64,000 bases of DNA from assembly GCA_030248215.1 (NCBI GenBank), contig JASANG010001643.1, positions 52,434 to 116,433 on the forward strand, read 5' to 3'. The stretch comes from Enoplolaimus lenunculus (lineage: Eukaryota > Nematoda > Enoplea > Enoplida > Thoracostomopsidae). How positions within the stretch are numbered: the stretch's first letter is position 1; each line of letters opens with the position of its first letter. The position numbers and the translations under genes were made by a program. Of the stretch, positions 1 through 10,184 are shown in pieces. Under the pieces are notes generated by a model. It did not search any database. It worked only from the letters and a program-made list of their open reading frames with translations, and had not been told where the DNA came from.

Positions 1-464
1 ATCCGAATAACAAGGCGAGCTGATATTTAATTGGCCCCTTCAGAGGGATCCCCACTGTTATTCGGTTACGTGCTGTTATATATTTTCAAACCACCCTTTT
101 CGATATTGCAAGTACACTGCAAAAAATGGTGAGTCAAATTGACTCTCTCCGAAATAGGCTGTACAGGAGTACACAAAATGAGTCAAATTGGACTCTACCA
201 GAGTCAGATTTGACTCACTTCGACGCGCGTTTGATTCTGGCGGAGTCGAATTTGACACAGTTTATGTAATCCCGTAGAGCCTATTTCGGAGAGTGTAATT
301 TGACTCACTATTGTTTGTAGTGTATCATTTGAATTAAAACGTTTATTTGTTTTGTATCAAAACCTTGAGCGATAATGCAAGGTTATACTTAAGAATGTAC
401 TTTCAAAACTAAGTATGCTTTAAAGTTGCGAAGTGAATTGTATTTCGTGCTGGAGTCATTATGC
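1..464 (+). repeat. Family A MITE copy, cut by the window edge
   Basis: This is a copy of a short dispersed element, family A, whose ends read like CGAATAAGAGGGG. It also occurs at 28685, 35205, 35588, 40553 and 41505. The copy begins at or before base 1 and keeps the landmark blocks shared with the other copies, including the AAACGTTTATTTG block. It is interrupted by another element at 115-322. Its far end is lost where a hAT-like element begins at 473. No coding capacity is seen, so it is a non-autonomous DNA element. Confidence 0.6.
115..322. mobile_element. Palindromic MITE nested in family A, TA target site
   Basis: Both ends are inverted copies of each other for about 46 bases, starting CACTGCAAAAAATGGTGAGT on the left and CACTACAAACAATAGTGAGT on the reverse right side. 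TA dinucleotides flank both ends (113-114 and 323-324), as expected for Tc1/mariner-type insertion. The interior is made of GAGTCAAATT-type palindromic units. It splits a family A copy, so it inserted later. There is no transposase, so it is non-autonomous. Confidence 0.7.
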
Positions 465-472
465 ACTACAGA

Positions 473-917
473 CAGGGTACAACCGGAGGCTGGCCTCCGG
501 CGCCGGCAGAAAATCGACCTGCAGCTCCGGTAGAATTTTTGCCGGAAGTTCCGGCAATTTCGGCACTAAAACTTTGTATAATTTTGCAAAATTGATCTGG
601 TTTGTGCGTTTCGGTTTTCCGAAATTTTCCAGAAAATTAGCGTAACACCAAACAAATTAACAACATAATTGCAGATATAGGCTAAAATCAACTAATAAAC
701 CACAATTTTTACGTCCTATTTCGTCTCACCTCCGGCTCGGATTCGTCTTTGGCAAGTACTTCAAAATAAATTGATTCTGTCCATAGACAAATCAACCATC
801 AACGTTTTTGCGCTTGCGGAAGCATTAGCACATTATTTTCAATTTTTCCGTTTGCTCCCGAAAAACTGAATAACCGTTTTTTGGAGGATTCAATTTTTCC
901 GGAAACAACCAACCCTG
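473..917. mobile_element. hAT-like non-autonomous element (degraded)
   Basis: The start reads CAGGGTACAACCGG and the end reads AACCAACCCTG, giving the CAGGG-type short terminal inverted repeats of the hAT superfamily. The interior is rich in CCGGAA/TTCCGG units, like the copies at 1156, 7654 and 11434. No convincing 8 bp target duplication is seen, so one end may be misplaced or eroded. It has no coding capacity. Confidence 0.5.
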
Positions 918-1155
918 GTGGGGACTGTTGGAACAGTGGGACATGTAACATTTGAATTGAGCCTCATCCTAGCGCTTAGGCTTTCGCCTCAGGAATGCCA
1001 TTATATACCTATTCTACTGTTACGTCCCGGTTCTATACATTGGCTCAAAATTTAAATAACAAAAGAAATTTTATTTTGCATCAAAATTCCAAACATTTTG
1101 TCCCAGTTTAAGTAACATTTCATGCTTTTCATGGAAGCTAATCCTTGACATATAC

Positions 1156-1493
1156 CAGGGTGTAAACTTAGTTAAAATAACGGAAGCATATAGTGATCAA
1201 AAACGGAAACCCAAAACGGATATTGAAGCACAAGTTTCAAAAACGTTTTATTTTTCTGCCACCACAATTGAGGCGTGCAAATATTCAACGGCCTTGTAAA
1301 ATTTTTAAAGAAAAAATGGCTAAAAGATTTCGGATGAATTCGTAATTCTTATTCCATTTAAAAGAATCGCAGCATATTTGCAACGAAAAATTGCGAGTTA
1401 TCACGTGATTAATAACAAATTTGAAACGTAAAAATAACATAACTTTTGTTATATCTATAACGGAAACTGAAACGAATATTCGGTTACACCCTG
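1156..1493. mobile_element. hAT-like MITE with 8 bp target duplication
   Basis: The element runs from CAGGGTGTAAAC to GGTTACACCCTG, so its ends are inverted copies. It is flanked by ACATATAC on the left and ACGTATAC on the right, an 8 bp duplication with one mismatch. That length is typical of hAT elements. It carries repeated ACGGAAA motifs inside and no reading frame of note. Confidence 0.75.
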
Positions 1494-2346
1494 ACGTATA
1501 CTATAATTTATTCATTATACCTATATAGGTACTTTTTTTACTTTTCCAAAACACATGAAAACTCCCGCCACACTGAAAATTTTTTAATTGGGTTCTCAGG
1601 GAAGCTTAGAAGACATATTCTAACGATGTACTTTTAACCTGAGTTTGTAATTCTCTAGTATGAGATAGTATGAAAAAGGCTTTAGTGCGAACACTTGCTG
1701 GCGGTAGACCTTACGCTACTTAGCGTCTCTTAAAGCTGGGAGTCAGGAGGGCTGCAACCCCCTAAAGTATTACACTGTAAACTCAATATAAGTATATATA
1801 CCATATAAGTAGTTTATGGGCATAGGATATTTTTCATATCACGATGTCCAGTGATTCTTGCCAGATATTTATCTGGATATATCCGGATATCCGAAATTAA
1901 ATTTTCCATTTCGGATATCCGATACTCGATTTAGCGTTTTTTGGATTTCCGAACTTTTTGTTTCTTAAGCGCTTGTTTTAGCTTGTTGCTAAGGAAGTAC
2001 CCTGACCCACAAGCCAAGCTGATTGTTATCAGCGTATTAAAACATTCAATTCTAAAAATCGTTTATGCAACAGCAACTGCCTCAACAGTTTTAGGTATTC
2101 GGTTTACAAGATTGCTACAGACTAATAAATATTTGCGTTGGTCTCTTGAAATTGAGTTGAGTTTGTCTCCGTCTGATTTAAACCACTGCAACAGATATTC
2201 CATTGAATGTCACCCTTCCCTCGGACTATATTCGAGTCGTTTTACGTCGCAAGAACCGCATTGAAATATACTTACGCGTATAATCGCACAAACACCAGTC
2301 CTTGGTGCTGGCGAATGTTAATGAAACGCATCAATTTAGCAATATG
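1494..2346. other. Intergenic, no gene recognised
   Basis: Apart from a short ATCCGGATATCCG-rich patch near 1870-1930 that resembles the interior of the hAT-like family, I see no gene. Open frames here have no recognisable domain. Confidence 0.5.
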
Positions 2347-2523
2347 GGGCCCATGTATAGAACAAGGCCTGAACAGTAGAATAAGCATATTCCTAAGACT
2401 AAGCCTAAGCGTATGGATGAGCCTATTCCTAAGCCTTATCAGAAAAAATTAGTCTAAAGCTTAAACTGACTCTATTATAGCCCCTCCGGAAAATGATCCG
2501 GTCCTGTTCTATACAAGGGCCGC
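2347..2523. mobile_element. Family B MITE with TTAGGC-like core
   Basis: The ends are GGCCCATGTATAGAAC and its inverse GTTCTATACAAGGGCC. ATATG lies at both borders, a likely 5 bp target duplication. Inside are degenerate CCTAAG units, the complement of TTAGGC. Other copies lie at 3003-3187, 13797-13918 and 26543-26712, with fragments near 24355, 26040, 41860 and 42190. Confidence 0.7.
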
Positions 2524-2744
2524 CATATGAATATTTAATTTGTTCAAGCATTTGCTTGTCAACCAAGTGAAAAAATGTGGAGCCGGAGCCACATTTATTG
2601 ACTGGTACCAGGATGCAACCATATGTGAAGCTAATTTTATGTTTATTTTGTTAGTCTTAACAATAACTTACTAAGTGTCAAAAGTTTTAAGCTTCCCTTT
2701 TTAGAAATCTCGGTAATTACGGCTTTAAGAATTGTCTAAACACT

Positions 2745-2988
2745 GTTCACACGTGCAAGTTTTTGTTGCCAGAACTTGCAGCTACAAATTGCGCGCAGTA
2801 CTTGCATTTTTTCATCAGCCAAGTGAACTTGCATGGTTGTTCGCAGTTTCGCACATGTGAACTAAAAATTCCTTTCTATGATTTTTAATTTAAAGCTGCA
2901 AGTTTTTAGAACAGGACATCTGAGAAAACTTGCAAGTGCAAGTTGCACCTGCAAGTTCTCGCAGCAAAAACTTGCACTTGTGAATTGA
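2745..2988. mobile_element. Family F palindromic MITE
   Basis: The left end, TTCACACGTGCAAGTTTTTG, is mirrored at the right end, where CAAAAACTTGCACTTGTGAA is read. Further inverted GCAAGTT units lie between. The same family occurs in an SLU7 intron (18120-18335) and in a helicase intron (49232-49352). It is non-coding. Confidence 0.65.
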
Positions 2989-3002
2989 GCGTTAAAAGTA
3001 AC

Positions 3003-3187
3003 GGCCAATGTAAAGAACAGGGGTGGAACAGTATTATAAGCATATTCCTAAGCCTAAGCCTAAGTCTAAGCGTAAGAATCAGTTTATTCCTAAGCGTAAG
3101 CCAAGCAAAGAAAATTAGTCTAAAGCTTAAACTTGCTCTATTCTAGTCCGGAAGAAAAACGATCCGCCCCCAATCTTTACATGGGCC
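3003..3187. mobile_element. Family B MITE, second copy
   Basis: The ends GGCCAATGTAAAGA and TCTTTACATGGGCC are inverted copies. The core again holds CCTAAGCCTAAG-type units, and the trailing block TCTAAAGCTTAAACT is the same as in the 2347 copy. It lies about 220 bases beyond the ESF1 stop codon. Confidence 0.7.
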
Positions 3188-3410
3188 AAAGTAAGTAACA
3201 AACTGGCTGAAGGGTTCACCTAAAAAACAAAAAAATCACTGCTACAATTGTCGGACTACTGGATCCCGAGGTGGAGTATTATTTTCGCTGGCGCCAGATA
3301 ACGATACCGAAATCCCCGCCAACACAAAGAATGCCACGTGATTGCCACTCAAGTTCCATCCCGGCAACAAGTATAAAAACTTGCACTGATATTATTATCA
3401 AAAAAATTCT

Positions 3411-6400
3411 TTATGGCGACCTTCTACAATTTCGACTATTAGTTTTCGTCTTAAATTTCAGAGCAGCCACCAGCGATGCAGTTTCGCTCGTCAGCCTATC
3501 ATTACTCAACTGTTCCACTGACCCGTCTACCCGTCTTGCATCAATAGCGATTTTCATCTCTGAACAATTACGATCCACTGTGGTTGTCCCGTGCTCTGTT
3601 TCGTGGTCCTGAACCTGAGGTATTCTCCTTTTCCGTCTCACCTTTTCTTTCAGTAGCCGTTCCATCGCTTCTGTCTTCTTAAACGCCGGATCTGACGGGT
3701 CAATATTGTACAAATCCAGATTATAAATCGCTGAAAAGCGTTCATCATTCAAATTAATCCCAAAGCTATCTTCTCTGCCGCTTTTTTGATCATTTCGTTT
3801 TGCTATCAATTTCTGTCGTTTGCACTTTGATGTAGATGGATCAGAAATAGCTGCTTGTTCCACCAAAGCGGATACATTGAAATGCCGGTCTGACAAATGC
3901 GGACCCCCAGTTACCTCATGAGCAACCAATAGCTCTAAATCTCTGCTATCCGGCTGGGAATCAGTTGGTTTATCAGAGCCATTTATGTTGTTTCTACGTT
4001 TTATACGACTTGATTTTCTCTTGTTTTTCTTACCAGGTTGCTTTGATTCCAAACTCTTAGGCAATTCATCATCACTAAATGGCATATTTTCATAGCTGTA
4101 ACATTTCTTTTGACAGTTCTGTTTCTTCCTAACTTTGCTATTTTTCAATTTCAGTTGCGATGGAGTTGAGTTTTCCTCAGTTGAAATAACATCTTTTGTA
4201 TCGATCAACAATTTGTAGTCACTGTCAGATTCATTATCTTTTGCGCCATTGCTGAAAGTAAAAAAGTTACAGACGTAATTCACATGCCCTCTGTCCAGTC
4301 TATTTAATCATCTGTCGAACAAGAACTTCTCCAAATACCCAAGAGCATTTATGGCTTGAAATTGTAAGATCAAAAACACCAATCAGATCTGCTACATGAA
4401 TTCGATTCTACTTTGAAAACCTCACAAATTAATAAATACACCGCGCTATATATTTAGCCTAAACTCTGTGCTCAAGGCCACCCTATGCAAAAACAATAAA
4501 ATCCTTCAGAACTCCCAGAGGTGAAAACGCCTGCTACTAGTTTTAACTTCAAAACTTCACATTCCAGTACAATATCCAGTCTATTTTAACCTTCTCAAGA
4601 CAAAAACCCCTAAGACAAAAGGTTTTCTAACATTTTCAGTTGTAACATAAAAACCTCGTTTCGAAAATGTTATATCGAAATTTTTATAATAAAAAACTTA
4701 ACCCAATTGCAAAATCAGGGCTACATTTCTGAATCCTACATACAAGCACCAGTCGCAGACACTTACGTTGCATCATCTCCGTTCTGTCGGCTTACTGCAG
4801 ACTTTTGTACACGAAACACATTTGATGCATCATCGTTTAGGCATTGCAGCAACGCACTGTATTTTTCGCTTTCCTTTTTCAATTTCTTCGAAGTATTATT
4901 TTTCTGCGATTTTCCTTTTACATTTGAATTTGCAATTACTGATTCAGAATTTTCATCATCTATTGCTGATTCAACTTCACAATAATTATCAGAATCGTTG
5001 TCAGACGATGACGCGATATATTGCTAAAGCAATAAAATGTAAACAACAATAAAAATTTAAGCAAGCGCAAGAAAACATTAGACACCACGGAATGCAAAAT
5101 GTACCATAGGAAGGCACAATAAAGAGTACTCCTAGCCTTGTTTTCCCTTACCTTCGCCGCTTTGGTTTCCAAAGTTTCTTGGTCAACGTTTTCAACAAAC
5201 GCACTCTGAACCAGTTGTACCCGACCCAACTCAGGTTCGTCCCATGTCAATTTTGCTGATACTTGCTGGAGCGCAGTGTTCACAAATTGTCGCGGTTCAT
5301 AATCATTGATGTCTACCTTGAAAATAAAAATGGTTGTCTGCTTTGAAAATAAAAATGATTTTTACACTTAAATCCTCGCTGTGTTTGTTGACCAATAAAT
5401 AAATGGCACAATCAATCAGAACAGCCCAGTAGGATTCCGATTCTAAATTAATTACCTGCTATCACAGCAGAAACCAGCTTGAATAAAGGCTTCGCGATAA
5501 TAGTCTGCAAACCATTACTGCCTTTTGACTCAATTTCTGTGTAAAATTAGATTTTGTCTTCATTTCTGTGTAAAAATTACATTGTTTTATTGAACTAAAA
5601 TTACCAACTACTGCAATACTCTAACAGCAAGCTAATATAATGTCTCAGTACCTTTTCCACTAGACTATTGATTGCTGTTGAAGTCAACAGACTATTACGT
5701 CTTCCAGATTAATCAGCGGACTGCGGCCTTATTAAATCGTAGCAAAGTACCCTGCGCAACAATTTGCTCTACAAAATTTATACTTTTTCTCCATAAAATT
5801 TATACTTAAATTAAAAATACCTGAAGAGCAGAGTCTTTCACATCGTTTTCACAAAACTCCATGTCATCAGGCACAAATCTCAGATCCATCTTAGTTGAAC
5901 TTGTCTCATATTCAATGCCGTCGCATGCAGCATAAATTGCAGCTGCAGTATCTGACGTGTCACACTCAGCTACAACATGCCATTCACATATTTTCTATGA
6001 AAAATGTTGAGAATAAAAATTTGATTCAAGTTGAGGGAAAAGGTTGATTAAGCATTGTTCTATAAATTTCATAAAATTCCTTAGTGTATGAAACAGAATA
6101 TGTAATCTATTTATCTGGTAAACGTACCGACTGCATAGTAGTACTTGAGCTTCTGTAATTCGTACTGCCGTAAGCGTTCAATTTGTTTTCTGCGTTTGGC
6201 AATTGCCACTGGATCTTTACCATCGACTGGATTGCAAGCGTCGTCTTCGTCAGTGCTAGAATCTTCATGCATGTCATCAAGTTCAACCAAAGGTCCTGAA
6301 ATATCATTAGACGAATGACAAAGCCAGAATTGGGCCAATACGAGGGCCAGAAGGTCATCGCAACCTAACGCAAAAACTAATTCAGTGGATTTTAGAAAAA

Positions 6401-8639
6401 TATTACGGACTTGCGGATGGGGGACTACCAATAGAATACCAACGGTCAGGGCCCCAAATATGTGTTCATAACCAGCAGACCGTTTAGGTGTTGCGTTATT
6501 GAATCAGCGTAAACGATTGGCAATTTTATTTTTGGAACCAATATTTTGGTGGCCTTTTGATGTCAGTAATCATCATAATATTAAACAGCACATAACTTCA
6601 ACTGCAAAGCAGTGACTGAAGAATGACTACTACCGAAAATATCGTACCAGGAGTTTGAGTTTGAAGATTCTTGACTCTCACGTAATCTCAATGTCAACCA
6701 ACTTTAACTTTAAAATGTTAGTCTGACGCTACTCAGTACTAAAAATATTACCCTTCTAGATGACTTTAACAAATTCCCAGCTAACCGTGTTTTTCCTCAT
6801 GTGCGATTCTTTCTTTCCCAAACTCAGACGGATAAATTTTCACTGACAAGACCCCACCACCAGTCTGCGGGACAAATGATGTCAACAGCACCAACAGATC
6901 AATGGCACGAATTTTATCCCAATCCATGTGGCAAATGGCAAGCCGGCGAGTGGTTATATCTTCGCTGTCGTTCTGTATTCTATCAGCATCTTTGTCAAGT
7001 TCACCTATAAAAGATTGTATATTTTCTGTGACATACTTACCTCACAATCGCGTTCGTGACACAAAACTCACATGTTTGGGTCAGATCACTGAAAACTCAT
7101 GTCGTGGTTCGGTAGCCAAAATAGGACATCGTCTAATGGCGAACAAGAGAAGGCTGCGTTCTTCACGCAAAAGAAAAAGCAAACATTAAGCTTTAAAACT
7201 ACTGATATTTTAAGTTAATTCAGTGAACTTCTTAAATTTCGCTATGTTCCTTCGTATTGCATTTAATATCGACACATGATAGCGAAAAATTCAACACTTC
7301 CTACCGGAACCCAAATTCCGGTCATAACATTCACTGTGATAGCATCCTAACCAAATACGTACAAAACAAACAATGGTTTCAGAAAGAATTCTGCTAAACC
7401 GCACCCCCAGAGTCGTATTCCGGCCAGCAAATTACGCCAAACCTTGCCATATAGCATGCTGGAAACGCAATACAACGAGGTATGCAGCAAAACAAATTGT
7501 AACCAAGCTTCTATTCTTAATTGCTTCTCCCGCACAATACAATACTCACCAAACCTAAACAAACCTTCCAAACCAATTTAGAAACTTCTACGACTTTTTT
7601 CCATTTTCAGGTAAGTTACCTAGTAATATGTGCGTTGACTCTAAACCTGTAGTCAGGGTGCAACCGGGATTCCAGTTCCGGTAGGGAAATCCGGTATTTT
7701 TCACTATCCGGTTCCGGTAATAAATCCGGTATTTTTACACCGGAACTTTCCTGTATTTTCGGTACTGAACATTTTTCTTATTCCAAAATTTAAAAAAATG
7801 GTATACTATCTTAATTATTTTTCTATTAACTTTGAGCACCTTTTTTGTATAAGATATCTAACATAAAATAATAATAAATACTAACGGTCCATTTACAGAA
7901 TATTCAACCCATCCTGGATTGTGATTTAAGAATCGTTCGAGTGCACAGGGGAAGAGCCAAATGTGTCAAGTATATAACGTTCCGCGGTTGTAACAAATGC
8001 TTCAACCGTGTCTAGAAGATTTAATTCACACTAACTATTTTCCCATTAAAAATGAAAAAAAACTTTAAAAATGAATTTTTCGGTAACAAATATTTTTTGT
8101 TTTCCAGTTCCGGCTCCGGTTCCAATATGTTTTAACCTTCCGCTACCTCTATTTTTATAATTTAGGTTGCACCCTGTCTATAGCGTATGTCACGTTTTTG
8201 ATTGAAATCAAACCTACCCCAATCATGAATCGGATAGTCCTCTGGATCCATTTCCCATTCTGACTCGCTATCGGCATCGGAGCTTGATACGTTACCTTCC
8301 CCGCGTGCCAAATCTATATGAATTGAATAGTCAGAGTCGTTCGAACTTCCGCCGTCAGTCGCTGTTTCATCTTCGTTTTCTTCTTCATTTTCGCTACCTA
8401 CTTGCTCATCTTCAATGTTCTCATTATTTTCAGCACAAGTCGTCAGATTTTTTGTTCGTTGATGGTTCTGTTTTCTGTCGCCTTCTTGTTCTTTTATTTT
8501 GTTCTTCTCCTGGCTTCCCCGATCCTTCTCCTTTCCTTGCTTTTTTTCCTCCTCATTTTTTTCAGTATCCTCATCATCATCGTCCTCTTTCTTCACCTTC
8601 CCTTCTTCTTCTTGTTCTTGTTCTTCTTCTTGTTCTTCT

Positions 8640-8670
<31 letters not shown>

Positions 8671-9748
8671 TTTCTCGTTCTTCGTCGTTTTGTTCCTCCT
8701 CTTCCTTATTGTCCCCAGCATGCCTTCTCTTATAGCGTTTTCCATTACTGAAATCTTCTAGGAGCCCGGTCCGATCCACATGGTCTCTGCCACCATGAAT
8801 TAACTGAAGCGCCATATCTTCCAGTGCTTGGCTAGTATCCTCTGTCTTTTTTACTGGAATTTTATTCAGTAAAAGACACGACTCTTTTTTGTTTGATTCG
8901 TCTCGCTTACTGCCGCGCTGAGTTTTAACTTTCCTAAAAAGTAATTTTTAAACTTGCTGTAAAAGCAAGACGTTTCAAAAACCATTAAAAGAATACTCCA
9001 AATTATTAGACCAGAACAACTAACAAACGTTGCATGGATACAAAATATTTTTGCAGAACATGACGTCAGCCCAAAGGAAGGTGAAAACAATAATTAAAAC
9101 CGTAGTAATTTTTCGCATTCTAAACATAGCCATTTTCATTATTACCATAACTTATTCAATAATTTAGCGCCCAAATTATTGCTCAGCCAAAATTATCGGC
9201 GGATCCAGGACTTTCTGGCTGGAAGACACTTTTCTCTTTCGAACTAAATCATTATATTAGGAGCTTAGCAAATATTTACAGTTATAGGATAGCGAATTAC
9301 ACTGCGACACCTCATGTTTCGTCAAACGCATGTTGCACCAGCTTTATATTTTACAGCTGCTACAGAAAAGATTATCATGTAATAATTAAAACAACTGTTT
9401 GAACTTCTATCAAACTCACTTCGATTTCTTTCTCTCGTTTCTTTCTTCGTTGTTACTTGCCTTGCCAGTATCACCATCCAGCTTGTAGTATTTCTTCAGC
9501 TGTTCTGTGCTGGACACTCCAACTGGTCGGCCCCGTTTATCAACCGTATATTTGAGGGTAAACTGAGGATCAGAAAACATCGACTGAAACCGAGAATCAA
9601 CCGCAACGCGATGTTGAGATGGGCGTTTTCGGCGAAATTTTGGATCCGAAATTATATGAGCGAAGCGAGGGTCACGTACAATGCTTGCTATCGTCTTGTC
9701 AGGCTGCGGTCCCTTATGCGACGATGTAGATTTGGTTTTCTTAGTCAT
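3411..9748 (-). CDS. ESF1: ESF1 homolog, nucleolar pre-rRNA processing factor
   Basis: ESF1 is a nucleolar protein needed for early 18S rRNA processing. Eight exons on minus join in phase at GT-AG sites: 9748-9420, 8933-8218, 7004-6786, 6295-6128, 5969-5821, 5316-5152, 5023-4767, 4251-3411. The product is 947 aa (human is about 850). Family signatures cross the junctions: VDKRGRPVG near residue 80, DLARGEGN before WGELDKDAD (around 349), then TRRLAICHMDWDKIRA, SVKIYPSEFGKER and KLKYYYAV. DLRFVPDD, KLTWDEPE and finally NIDPSDPAFKKTEAMERLL follow. Exon 2 carries a long Glu/Lys run. The start was placed at MTKKTKST because the conserved DPRF block follows it; an in-frame ATG lies 48 bases upstream. 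TM2D1 lies upstream on the same strand. A WVPGL-type block known from vertebrate ESF1 was not found between exons 7 and 8. Confidence 0.95.
7654..8176. mobile_element. hAT-like element in ESF1 intron 2
   Basis: The ends are CAGGGTGCAACCGG and GGTTGCACCCTG, inverted copies. The flanking octamers CCTGTAGT and TCTATAGC agree at five positions and differ only by transitions, a decayed hAT-length target duplication. It ends 42 bases past the exon 2 splice donor and fills about half of the intron. Confidence 0.65.
8595..8690 (-). repeat. Coding GAA/GAG repeat in ESF1 exon 2
   Basis: A TTC/TCC-rich run on plus reads as a nearly pure glutamate stretch in ESF1. Acidic runs are normal in this family. 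The run also opens long poly-Ser and poly-Leu frames on the other strand, which are not genes. Its length probably varies between individuals, as trinucleotide runs do. Confidence 0.75.
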
Positions 9749-10184
9749 TGCTGAACACCAGTAATAATCAGTTGTTGAAACGAGTACTTGAAACAAAATT
9801 CACACAACTGCAAATACAAACCACTAGGCTTATATTGTTCAAAACTAAGTCAAAATGAACAGTAGTTTGATGATGATACCTGTTTCAAACTCTTTTTCCA
9901 GTTTTGACAAATTATAGTCCTGTTGAAACACCGCATCTATAAGAAATAGATGCCGTTTGATTGCAGCTTCATCTACCGTTTTTGTCTCTTCTTAAAAATC
10001 AACAACTGCAAGCTGCAAAATCATCTATGCCCCATTCCACGATCAATGAACCATTCAAAATCACTATAGACGACATTTCAATACTAATTATATTATAAAG
10101 ACGATAAAATCACCTACCAGAAACAAGCGCTTTGAGTGTAATCACGTGTCGAATCCAGACGATAAACTTATTCCTCTCCGGAAC
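9749..10184. other. Spacer between TM2D1 and ESF1
   Basis: These 436 bases separate the TM2D1 stop from the ESF1 start on the same strand. They must hold the TM2D1 3' end and the ESF1 promoter or 5' UTR. I see no repeat and no further exon. The distance is larger than in typical nematode operons, so a polycistronic pair is not supported. Confidence 0.5.

Noticed and set aside
7347-7571. 74-codon minus frame in ESF1 intron 2
   Set aside because: It is bounded by intron sequence, exons 2 and 3 join perfectly without it, and no domain is visible.
8284-8761. Plus-strand poly-Leu/poly-Ser frames
   Set aside because: They are antisense to the Glu-rich exon 2 of ESF1 and arise from the trinucleotide run.
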